Part shown: positions 16,901 through 24,157 of the stretch, in pieces | Layout of the letters: every line of letters starts with the position of its first letter | How positions within the stretch are numbered: position 1 is the stretch's first letter | Assembly (NCBI GenBank): GCA_031555615.1 | Contig: JAVBUF010000071.1 | Location: forward strand, 1 to 64,000 | From: UBA935 sp031555615 | GTDB lineage: Bacteria; Bacillota; Clostridia; Lachnospirales; Lachnospiraceae | Direction: 5' to 3' | DNA length: 64,000 nt | The notes under the pieces: model-generated | The model's database searches: none | What the model saw: the letters and a program-made list of their open reading frames with translations, nothing else | What the model was told of the DNA's origin: nothing | Translations under genes and position numbers: made by a program

Positions 16901-18181
16901 TTACTGCTTTGGAATAAATATTGTAACCTCTGTTCCCTCACCCGGAGTGCTCGCTATATTCAGCCGGCCGTTACACATCCTAGCCACACGGTTACTGACA
17001 TTTTCAATTCCGACATGTGCTCTTCCGTCATCAAGCTTCTTATCAGTACAAAATCCTGCTCCGTCATCCGCAACAATAATAACATATTCTTCGTTCTGCA
17101 ATTTTGTGGATATAGTCACCGTACCCCCCGCCTCTTTTTTGGTGATACCATGACGCACGGCATTTTCCACTATCGGCTGCAAGGTCAGGGGGGGAAGCAT
17201 AAAATCTGTTTCCTGAATGTCATATACCACATTCACCCGATTGCCAAACCGCTTTTTCTCCAGCGAAAGATAATTCTCCACATGTTCTATTTCCTGCTGA
17301 AAGGCAATCGGCTTTTTGATGGTCAGGGAATCCATATTACTTCTCAGATAGCAGGCAAATTCTGTGGCGGCTTCCTTTGCCATGGCCGGATCAAGATCGC
17401 ATAGCTGCTGGATTACCACCAGGGAATTATAAAGAAAGTGGGGCTGGATCTGAGATAACATAATGGCGATACGATTTTCTGTCAACTCCAGCTCTTTTTC
17501 CTGCAAGCGTCTTACCTGTTCTGTCTGAATACCGCTGTAAATCACCAGTATCGAAAGCGTGCTGGCAATATAAAGGAGGGCCAGTCCATACACCTTCATC
17601 TGAATCACCATGGCCAGGATGGGCAGCACTAAATAGAATAAGAAAGAAAAAAATTCTCTGCGCTGCAAGTATTTCCGATATCTTATAATAACCCCGGTAT
17701 TGATAAACATAACCAGAAGTCCCCATATTTGCGAAAGCCAGAACAAATCTCCACGGTGATAAAAGTTATTTTCATCAAAGTAATAGAACATATGATTAAA
17801 TTGAGATACTATAATAAGTATTACCGCAACTATACAGATCCCCCCGGAAATCCTTCTGGTACCCGCCGGAATCTTTGTTTTCATACTCAAAAAAGTAATC
17901 AGATATTCCGTAAAAATCCAAAGGATCAAATATCCAAACATATATACACAAAAATTAGCGATCCGCACACCATAAAAAGACCAAAGGGCCGTATGTCCTT
18001 TCACCCCCCAGGCAACCGCATCGCTAAGCAATACCAGTGTATTCGTTGCAAATAAACAGATAAATATGGCATTCAGCTTTTCATGCCTGTTACTGTAAAT
18101 AAACAGCGACATCGCCATAATAATTGAAATAAGACTTCCGAATATTTCCAATGCAATATTTATATAACCAATCAAACTCAT
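16901..18181 (-). CDS. LytS/YehU-type sensor histidine kinase, orphan
   Basis: 426 residues: about six to seven N-terminal membrane helices (to about residue 210), a short coiled coil, then a His_kinase domain with phospho-acceptor His248 in QIQPHFLYNSL and a HATPase domain (about 310-425; DDGAGF, GIENVSNRV). Kinases of this class usually sit next to a LytTR-type response regulator. None is adjacent here, so the partner is elsewhere or outside the window. The downstream gene on the same strand is superoxide dismutase, 55 bp away. Confidence 0.88.
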   Translation of the reverse strand: MSLIGYINIALEIFGSLISIIMAMSLFIYSNRHEKLNAIFICLFATNTLVLLSDAVAWGVKGHTALWSFYGVRIANFCVYMFGYLILWIFTEYLITFLSMKTKIPAGTRRISGGICIVAVILIIVSQFNHMFYYFDENNFYHRGDLFWLSQIWGLLVMFINTGVIIRYRKYLQRREFFSFLFYLVLPILAMVIQMKVYGLALLYIASTLSILVIYSGIQTEQVRRLQEKELELTENRIAIMLSQIQPHFLYNSLVVIQQLCDLDPAMAKEAATEFACYLRSNMDSLTIKKPIAFQQEIEHVENYLSLEKKRFGNRVNVVYDIQETDFMLPPLTLQPIVENAVRHGITKKEAGGTVTISTKLQNEEYVIIVADDGAGFCTDKKLDDGRAHVGIENVSNRVARMCNGRLNIASTPGEGTEVTIFIPKQ

Positions 18182-18227
18182 CCTGCTGCTTCCTCTTCTG
18201 CCTGATATCTTCCGTAAAATCTTTTTT

Positions 18228-18236
18228 ATTATACCA
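18228..18236 (-). promoter_or_regulatory. Extended -10 promoter of the LytS-type kinase
   Basis: On the minus strand TGGTATAAT, an extended -10, lies about 47 bp before the kinase start. The -35 is weak, as is usual for extended -10 promoters. Confidence 0.5.
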
Positions 18237-18306
18237 TCCTCAATAATAAAAACTATTAAGAAATCAAAAATTTTCTAAAATAAATATTAAATCATTGCAT
18301 AATGTA

Positions 18307-18376
18307 GTGACAAATCATAAATCATGTGATATATAATAAATATAAATTTTTAGCAATCAACCAGTTAGAGTTCTGA
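18307..18376 (+). promoter_or_regulatory. hsp20 promoter with CIRCE-like HrcA operator
   Basis: A -35 GTGACA (18307-18312) and a -10 TATATA/TATAAT (18330-18337) are followed by TTAGCAATC-N9-GAGTTCTGA (18350-18376). The HrcA operator CIRCE is TTAGCACTC-N9-GAGTGCTAA; the site here has the exact 9-bp spacer and three mismatches in 18 bases. Its position at or just after the transcription start is typical of CIRCE. Confidence 0.6.
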
Positions 18377-18410
18377 TAACACAAAAATAAAAAGAAAATT
18401 AGTTTTTATT

Positions 18411-18857
18411 ATGACAGGATTAATCCCCTTCAACAGACGCAGAAACGAACTGGACAATTTAGGTACAGGTAACTTTTACAACATGCTTGATGACTTCTTT
18501 AATGATAGTTGGTTTTCAGGCAGAAACCTGGCCGGAGACACATTTAAGATGGATGTAAAGGAAAAAGATTCTACTTACATCATTGAAGCAGAGCTTCCCG
18601 GTGTCAGCAAGGAAAATATCGACCTGGATCTCACCGACGAACGGCTGACCATCTCCGTAAAACATGAGGAAGACACCAAAGAAGAAAAGGATAACTATGT
18701 TCATCGGGAAAGACGGTTGTGCTCAATGAGCCGCAGCATTCATCTGAATGATGCCGATTTTGGCAGTATCAAAGCCAAATTGGATAACGGTATCCTGACC
18801 ATTTCCATCCCCAGGAAAGAACCCGTTTCCGCTTCCACCAAAATCAATATTGACTAA
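18411..18857 (+). CDS. hsp18: Hsp20/alpha-crystallin small heat-shock protein
   Basis: 148 residues with the alpha-crystallin domain (about 42-140): MDVKEKDSTYIIEAELPGV at its start and the closing LDNGILTISIPRKE, plus the C-terminal extension. An ATP-independent holdase that binds unfolded proteins and forms oligomers. It is monocistronic, with a CIRCE-like operator upstream and a terminator hairpin 7 bp downstream. The RBS is weak (A-rich leader), which may add temperature-dependent control. Confidence 0.93.
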   Translation: MTGLIPFNRRRNELDNLGTGNFYNMLDDFFNDSWFSGRNLAGDTFKMDVKEKDSTYIIEAELPGVSKENIDLDLTDERLTISVKHEEDTKEEKDNYVHRERRLCSMSRSIHLNDADFGSIKAKLDNGILTISIPRKEPVSASTKINID

Positions 18858-18863
18858 GGTAAA

Positions 18864-18891
18864 GAGAGGGCTGACAACTGTCAGCCCTCTC
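18864..18891. terminator. Hairpin terminator between hsp20 and the ABC permease
   Basis: A near-perfect 12-13 bp stem: GAGAGGGCTGAC (18864-18875) pairs with GTCAGCCCTCTC (18880-18891) with a 2-4 nt loop. It lies between two convergent genes and can act on both; T runs are poor on either side. Confidence 0.7.
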
Positions 18892-18931
18892 GCATTAATA
18901 TGCGTTTCAATCACCATATCCTTATTGCCAA

Positions 18932-20515
18932 TTACGATAGTTTCATATCCCTTCGCCGGTATCCGATAAAACCAAGAACATACATCACCGCCGCAATTGC
19001 CGACAAGATTATAAAGGATGCCATATTAAAATCCTCCATGGGCAGTTTGGGGATATACCCAAAGGGAGACAGTTTACCCAGCCATTCCGGCAGCTTCATC
19101 ACACTTCCGATATAAATGATAAAAAAAGCATAACCCAGATACACCCAGGCAAAAGCGGTAAACCGGGGCAAATAAGCGATCAGCACCATGGCAATACCCA
19201 GCATGAACCAGATTGCCGGAACATAAACCATGGATGCCTGGAAAAAGACGGTGAAGGCAATGGGGTTCTCCATTACCGGAGTGCTTCCCGCCCAAAAGCC
19301 CACAGCATTCAGAAACGGCATCAGCACTCCCGCTACCAGGGCAATCAGAAAATATCCCCAAAGCTGGTCATAGCGTGAGGCTGCTCGGCCCAGAACATTT
19401 TCCGCATAACCGCCGCTTTCCTGGGAACGGGCCTTCAGGATAAACTGTAAAATCGGAATGGTTCCCAGGATCGACATGATGACCATCAAAAACGAGATAA
19501 ACTGGGCCGGATCACCATCCGGGAAAATCATCTTGAAAAGCTCATTGGTTGAAATAAAGGCTTCCATATCTCCCATAATAGAACCGTAGGACATCCCCAG
19601 CAGGGGGATCACCAGTATCCAAACGATAATCGATGTCCTTAGCAGCCGCCAGGCCAGGCCGGAAGCATTGCTTAAATAAGGCGCCGCCGCTCGTTTCCCC
19701 GGTCTTGCCGGAATCAGCCCTTCGCCCATGTCACGGATCCCGCAAAGCCAAAAGGCTACTGCTGTTGTCACCATGCTGATCAGCAGGGTTACCCAAACCG
19801 GCCACCATTGATTTTCGGTATAGGCCTTTGTCCGCAGAATCAGACCCAGAGGGGAAATACAGGCCAGCAGCTCACTTTGCATATCCCCCATGGCCCTTAC
19901 CATAAAGGCCACCACCAGAAAAGCAAAGGATAATCCCTGGGCAGTTCGGGGATTGGCACATAACTGGCAAAATACCGCTGTCACCGCGGCAAACAGCAGA
20001 CCTGTTGCGCCCATTGACAGACCGAAAAGCATGGAACCGACAGCATCCATACTCTCAACCCCTAAGATGGCCAGGCCGCCCCCCATCAGCAGGGCAAAAA
20101 CAAGGTTCAGGATTACCGCAGCGGTGAGCACCGCCGAAAGATTACTCAGTCTCCCCACCGGCAGGGAGCGAATTACTTCAATACGTCCCCGTTCTTCATC
20201 CTGCCTGGTATGGCGCACCACCAGAAAAATATTCATGACCCCCATAATGGCCGCTGACCACAATGCCATAAAATTGGTATAAAGTGCCCCGGTGGTGTAG
20301 CCGCCGCTTTCATAAACCGGTCCAAGCATGGCAATCATGGCTGGATTTTTCATAGTTTCGGCCATCACCAGCCGTTCCGGCTGGGTAGGATACATCCCCG
20401 GCACCGCACTGCCGAAGCCCACCACCAGTCCCAACATACCCGCAAGCCATAAAAGCGAACGCAGCCGGTCACGGCGAAAAATAAGCCGGCAAAGCAAAAG
20501 ATTATTCTTGAACAT
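18932..20515 (-). CDS. ABC-2 type exporter permease
   Basis: 527 residues with about twelve membrane helices in two similar halves, like the fused permeases annotated as antibiotic or polyketide exporters (first half VKGxG-type loop DEERGRIEVIRSLPVGRL after helix 2; second half QESGGYAENVLGRAASRY, the equivalent coupling region). With the ATPase 5 bp upstream it forms an efflux or lipid-export transporter. Controlled by the TetR gene upstream. The exported substrate is not predictable. Confidence 0.85.
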   Translation of the reverse strand: MFKNNLLLCRLIFRRDRLRSLLWLAGMLGLVVGFGSAVPGMYPTQPERLVMAETMKNPAMIAMLGPVYESGGYTTGALYTNFMALWSAAIMGVMNIFLVVRHTRQDEERGRIEVIRSLPVGRLSNLSAVLTAAVILNLVFALLMGGGLAILGVESMDAVGSMLFGLSMGATGLLFAAVTAVFCQLCANPRTAQGLSFAFLVVAFMVRAMGDMQSELLACISPLGLILRTKAYTENQWWPVWVTLLISMVTTAVAFWLCGIRDMGEGLIPARPGKRAAAPYLSNASGLAWRLLRTSIIVWILVIPLLGMSYGSIMGDMEAFISTNELFKMIFPDGDPAQFISFLMVIMSILGTIPILQFILKARSQESGGYAENVLGRAASRYDQLWGYFLIALVAGVLMPFLNAVGFWAGSTPVMENPIAFTVFFQASMVYVPAIWFMLGIAMVLIAYLPRFTAFAWVYLGYAFFIIYIGSVMKLPEWLGKLSPFGYIPKLPMEDFNMASFIILSAIAAVMYVLGFIGYRRRDMKLS

Positions 20516-20520
20516 ATCCG

Positions 20521-21408
20521 TTACCCCCTTATATTTTCATAATGGCTCATAAACAATTCTTCCAGTGTCGGCGGTGAACTCTCCAGCTTGATAATGCCAA
20601 AACCGGTAAGCAGTGCCATCACCTGATTCAGTTCTCTGGTATCAACGGCAAAATTCAGTCCGCCGTTAGATTTGCTGATATTATGAACCCCCTGCACAGC
20701 GTCCAGTCCTTCCACCACCCGCTCGGTCTCCACCGTAATACTGGTCCGGGTCAGGTGACGCAGCTCGGTCATGGTGCCGGTTTCAATAATTCTGCCGTCG
20801 CGGATAATGCTCACTTTGTCACAAAGCCGCTCCACCTCCTGTAAGATATGACTGGACAGGAAAACCGCCTTGCCGGTTTTTTTGACCTCCAGAACACACT
20901 CCTGGAAAACCTTCTCCATCAGGGGATCAAGGCCGGAGGTGGGTTCATCAAGAATATACAAGTCCGCATCCGATGAAAATGCCGCAACCAAAGCCACCTT
21001 CTGCCTGTTGCCCTTGGAATAGGTACGGCATTTCTTGGTGGGATCAAGTTCAAAACGCCGGATCAGTTCTTCCTTCCGGCTTTTATTATCCCCCTTCCGC
21101 AGCCGCACAAAAAGATCAATTACTTCACCGCCGGTGAGATTCGACCAGAGATTGACATCACCGGGAACATACGCGATTCTTTTGTGGATATCCACGGCAT
21201 CCTTCCACACATCCTTTCCGAAAATCGTGGCCCCGCCGTCTGTGGCTTTCAGAATACCCAGCAGCACCCGAATGGTGGTGGTCTTGCCGGCTCCGTTGGG
21301 ACCGATAAAACCATAAACCTCACCGGGATTCACACTGATATTCACCTCACTCAGTGCCGTAAACTTTCCGTACTTTTTTGTCAGATTGCAAACCTCCATC
21401 AGACTCAT
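20521..21408 (-). CDS. ABC transporter ATP-binding protein
   Basis: 295 residues: Walker A GPNGAGKTT (36-44), Q-loop region, a non-standard signature TYSKGNRQK in place of LSGGQ, Walker B LYILDEPTSGLDP and the H-loop SSHIL. The roughly 80-residue C-terminal extension is typical of drug-export ATPases. AGGAGGAT precedes the start. The stop lies 5 bp before the permease start, so they are co-translated. Confidence 0.92.
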   Translation of the reverse strand: MSLMEVCNLTKKYGKFTALSEVNISVNPGEVYGFIGPNGAGKTTTIRVLLGILKATDGGATIFGKDVWKDAVDIHKRIAYVPGDVNLWSNLTGGEVIDLFVRLRKGDNKSRKEELIRRFELDPTKKCRTYSKGNRQKVALVAAFSSDADLYILDEPTSGLDPLMEKVFQECVLEVKKTGKAVFLSSHILQEVERLCDKVSIIRDGRIIETGTMTELRHLTRTSITVETERVVEGLDAVQGVHNISKSNGGLNFAVDTRELNQVMALLTGFGIIKLESSPPTLEELFMSHYENIRG

Positions 21409-21436
21409 ACTTAAATCCTCCTGTTTTTTATATTGC

Positions 21437-21490
21437 CTTTAACAGCAAAAAGGCGGGGGCTTTAACAGACATCACCTGTTAAAGCTCCCC
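21437..21490 (-). terminator. Hairpin with alternative pairing between tetR-type gene and ABC genes
   Basis: On the minus strand a stem of the 21476-21490 arm (CTGTTAAAG with C/G extension) with CTTTAACAG at 21460-21468 is followed by CCTTTTTG, a terminator shape. A second CTTTAACAG copy at 21437-21445 could pair with the same arm instead and open the terminator. It lies between the regulator stop (21540) and the ATPase start (21408). Confidence 0.55.
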
Positions 21491-21539
21491 ACCCTGAAGC
21501 TCAAGTCTTGAAGCGGTTTCCCGCTCAACCGGTTAAGAA

Positions 21540-22181
21540 CTATAAATATTCTTCCCTGTAAAGGGACTTTTTTAAAATATTCAGATAACTTTCCATTTCC
21601 TCGATTAAACCTTGCAGGAATGCATCATCCTTTGTTTTCGTCCAGTCAATGGATTCCTGCTGTTTGGTCAGGGCAAAACCTTCTAACGTCCACCAGATCA
21701 GCTGCAGTGCCTTCTGCACATCAATGTCCGGCTTAAACTTAAACAAATCAATGCCCTGATAAACTTTCTGAGAAAAATCCCCGGCAAAACGGGCAAATTC
21801 TCCCTTAAGCAGGTCGCGGGCCTCGGGAGCATCATCCCGGTAAGCATTTTGCATGAAATCGGACAGATTGGGATATTGTGCCGCAATCTCCAGCTTGAAC
21901 CAGGCAAACGCCGTCCAACGCTCAAAAACATCGGTGGGCATATCATTTATATGAGGCTCCATAACCTCCATCATAAAATCAACACCATAATGGTACAGAA
22001 ACCCAAACAGCTCTTGCTTGGAAGCAAAGTAGTGAAACAGTGCCCCCTTTGAAATCCCGGCTTTTTTTACGATTTCATTGGTGGAAGCGTTCTTATAGCT
22101 CTTGACTGAAAACTCATGCATAGCGGCATTAATAATCCGGTCGCGCTTCTCACTGTCCAGGGTCTTAAAATTCTCATGCAC
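21540..22181 (-). CDS. TetR-family transcriptional regulator
   Basis: 213 residues from a GTG start with GGGAGGTG upstream; an ATG at 22205 is inside the operator and lacks an RBS. The N-terminal helix-turn-helix is clear: RDRIINAAMHEF, then TNEIVKKAGISKGALFHYFA. The C-terminal domain (about 55-210) would bind a ligand. It probably represses itself and the ABC exporter downstream through the twin palindrome at 22200-22249. Confidence 0.92.
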   Translation of the reverse strand: MHENFKTLDSEKRDRIINAAMHEFSVKSYKNASTNEIVKKAGISKGALFHYFASKQELFGFLYHYGVDFMMEVMEPHINDMPTDVFERWTAFAWFKLEIAAQYPNLSDFMQNAYRDDAPEARDLLKGEFARFAGDFSQKVYQGIDLFKFKPDIDVQKALQLIWWTLEGFALTKQQESIDWTKTKDDAFLQGLIEEMESYLNILKKSLYREEYL

Positions 22182-22199
22182 GTAAGCACCTCCCATACA

Positions 22200-22251
22200 G
22201 ACCACTCTGGTCGGTTTTCTTCATTATAGCACAACCAACCAGAGTGGTCAA
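22200..22251 (-). promoter_or_regulatory. TetR-type operator with embedded sigma-A promoter
   Basis: Two copies of an ACCA-N3-TGGT palindrome (GACCACTCTGGTC at 22200-22212; ACCAGAGTGGT within 22237-22248) lie in a 17-bp inverted repeat with one mismatch. Between and within them is a minus-strand promoter: -35 TTGACC (22246-22251), 17-bp spacer, -10 TATAAT (22223-22228). One operator covers the -35, the other the start of transcription. Confidence 0.8.
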
Positions 22252-22258
22252 TATTATT

Positions 22259-22696
22259 TTACATTTCTTTATGGTATTTGGTAAGATAAAAAACATTGGC
22301 CAAAATGACCAGTAAATACAGTGCCGTCAGTGTAAGGATGACATACATATCAACCCGCATAAGAGCAAAGGCCAGCAGAATCGCGGCATAAATATATAGC
22401 ATCAGGTCGTAAGCCCGGGCCTTGGCTTTATTGCTGATATAATTATTTCGTTCGTCCTTTTGTTCGATTTCAACTTGTTTGGCAGCCTGGGGATTTTTTA
22501 TAAGTGCTCTTATTTTTACAGCCTCCCCCAGATTGCCGCCAAAGATACCCGCTCCCACACCAACACAAATATAAGACAATGTTTTTAATATGCCGTTCAT
22601 TTCCGGCAATAGTTTTGCAAGCACTAAACCTGCGATAAAGATAATAAATCCAATAATGGATAAAAAAATGTAGCGGCCTGTTTTATACTGTTTCAT
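22259..22696 (-). CDS. Small membrane protein paired with XRE regulator
   Basis: 145 residues: helices at about 7-28, 35-55, 95-113 and 118-138, with a charged cytoplasmic loop (EIEQKDERNNYISNKAKARAY). Proteins with this QKDERN loop and topology are often encoded directly after a short XRE regulator in Firmicutes; their function is unknown. The start at 22696 has GAGGAGGA upstream and overlaps the regulator gene by 14 bp, so the two are coupled. Confidence 0.75.
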   Translation of the reverse strand: MKQYKTGRYIFLSIIGFIIFIAGLVLAKLLPEMNGILKTLSYICVGVGAGIFGGNLGEAVKIRALIKNPQAAKQVEIEQKDERNNYISNKAKARAYDLMLYIYAAILLAFALMRVDMYVILTLTALYLLVILANVFYLTKYHKEM

Positions 22697-22898
22697 TTTC
22701 CTGTTCCTCCTCGTAAATAAAGATTTCCTCAATACTTAGATCAAAATAACGGGCTATTTTGAAAGCCAGGATAATTGAGGGATTGTACCGCCCATTTTCC
22801 AATGAGCCGATAGTCTGTCTGGACACTTCTAATGCGGCAGCAAGTTCTTCCTGCTTAATTCCCCGCTGCTTTCGTATTTCTTCAAGTCGGTTTTTCAA
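22683..22898 (-). CDS. XRE-family helix-turn-helix regulator
   Basis: 71 residues from a TTG start with AAGGAG seven bases upstream. Almost the whole protein is one helix-turn-helix domain: RKQRGIKQEELAAALEVSRQ, then TIGSLENGRYNPSIILAFKI. It has no ligand domain. A perfect 20-bp palindrome overlies its promoter, so it is probably autoregulatory and controls the membrane protein it overlaps. Confidence 0.9.
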   Translation of the reverse strand: MKNRLEEIRKQRGIKQEELAAALEVSRQTIGSLENGRYNPSIILAFKIARYFDLSIEEIFIYEEEQENETV

Positions 22899-22920
22899 AT
22901 CATCACTCCTTTATGTCAAA

Positions 22921-22985
22921 ATGGAAAGCTCGCTTTCCATCAAAGAATAACATGAATTCTTTATGATGTCAAGCAAACTTTCCAT
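22921..22985 (-). promoter_or_regulatory. XRE promoter and perfect palindromic operator
   Basis: -35 TTGACA (22967-22972), 17-bp spacer and -10 TATTCT (22944-22949) on the minus strand. Immediately downstream is ATGGAAAGCTCGCTTTCCAT (22921-22940), a perfect inverted repeat. A half site CTTTCCAT recurs at 22978-22985, just upstream of the -35. Confidence 0.78.
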
Positions 22986-23002
22986 AACTAAAGAAAATTC
23001 AA

Positions 23003-24123
23003 TTATTTCTGGATTTCCGGCTCCATCCCTGTCTTTTCTAAAAAATCTTTTTTGGCACAAATACCAACACCACATTTCATTTCCACACTGACATTTCCGA
23101 TTCGGACATTCCGGTTTTCACCCTCTCCTCTGGCCAGCTCCAACAGCCGGGCCCCCGGTGACTCCTCATCCTGATAACCGGTCAAAGCAATAAAGTTATT
23201 CTCATTTCCACATAATGCCGCGGCATAAAATGCACTGGGTCCGCCTGTCAGCATACCGGAACTGGCAATGATACAGGCCCCTTCATTCTTCTCTGCAATT
23301 TCTTTCCGGGCCGCCATATTTCTTGATACCGCCGTTACGGAATCATTATAAAAAATATCCATATTTTTATAAATCTTCTTGGCATACCGTTCTTTCAAGT
23401 AATTGGGCGCCTTGTAAAAGGCCCGGCAAATATCATTTACCATCCCATCCACATATATGGGAAATGGGGCGACGATCTTTTTGGCAAAAGCATTATTCAG
23501 GAAAAGCAGAATCTCCTGGGCACGCCCCAGGGCAAAAGCCGGAATCAGGATCTTATGGCCGGCTTCCACCACCTCCGTGATTTTTTTCAGCAATTCCGCT
23601 AATTCCAGTTCTCTGCTGCTATGCAGCCGATTTCCATAGGTTGACTCCAACACCGCCACATCCGGCCGGAGCTTTCCCACCGCTGCGCCTCCTACTCCCA
23701 GTTGAGGTGTCATGGAGAAATCGCCGCTGTAAAAGAAACTGCCCTCCCGGGTAATCAGATAAAAACAAACCGCTCCCGGAATGTGCCCCGCCGAATACAT
23801 TCTAATCTGAAAGTCATCCAGAAATGGATAAATATCATAATTAGGCGAGTAGCACAAGGTTCTGTTCAGCATATTTTCAACATGAATTTCCGAGTACATC
23901 GGAATTTAAATGCACTGCTGATAATCGGCAGAGCTCCGATGTGATCCATATGGGCATGAGATACCAAAATCAAATCCAGTCCGCCGGATTGCCTGACTGT
24001 TTCCAGATTGGGCAGCGCATCACCAGTCATCCGAATCCCGCAATCCAGCAGGATACGTTTCCCGGCGATTGTCAGTAATATGCAGCTTGCTCCTACTTCT
24101 GAGGATCCTCCCGGGATACTCAT
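23003..24123 (-). pseudogene. Broken metallo-beta-lactamase/beta-CASP hydrolase
   Basis: Two frames make one protein. Frame one (24123 to about 23905) has SEVGASCILL and the zinc motif HAHMDHIGALP; it then runs out of frame to a stop at 23866. The second frame (from about 23904) carries the later motifs AGHIPGA, YSGDFS, ESTYGNR, PAFALGRAQE, SSGMLTGG and TGYQDEESPG of the RNA-processing MBL/beta-CASP family. About 35-40 residues normally found between HIGALP and this part are missing, so the join is an internal deletion plus frameshift. The C-terminus also stops early: GVGICAKKDF replaces the expected GVGKYxLSAHAD. The product cannot be a normal nuclease. Confidence 0.8.
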
Positions 24124-24157
24124 TAAATGCTAACTCTTCATTTTGTAATAATTAGTT

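Noticed and set aside
18182..18300. Small gene in the gap before hsp20
   Set aside because: The gap holds only A/T-rich promoter DNA for the kinase and for hsp20; no frame with an RBS was found.
22259..22898. XRE regulator and small membrane protein as a toxin-antitoxin pair
   Set aside because: The partner is a multi-pass membrane protein typical of a known Firmicutes pairing; no toxin fold or toxin-like size is visible.
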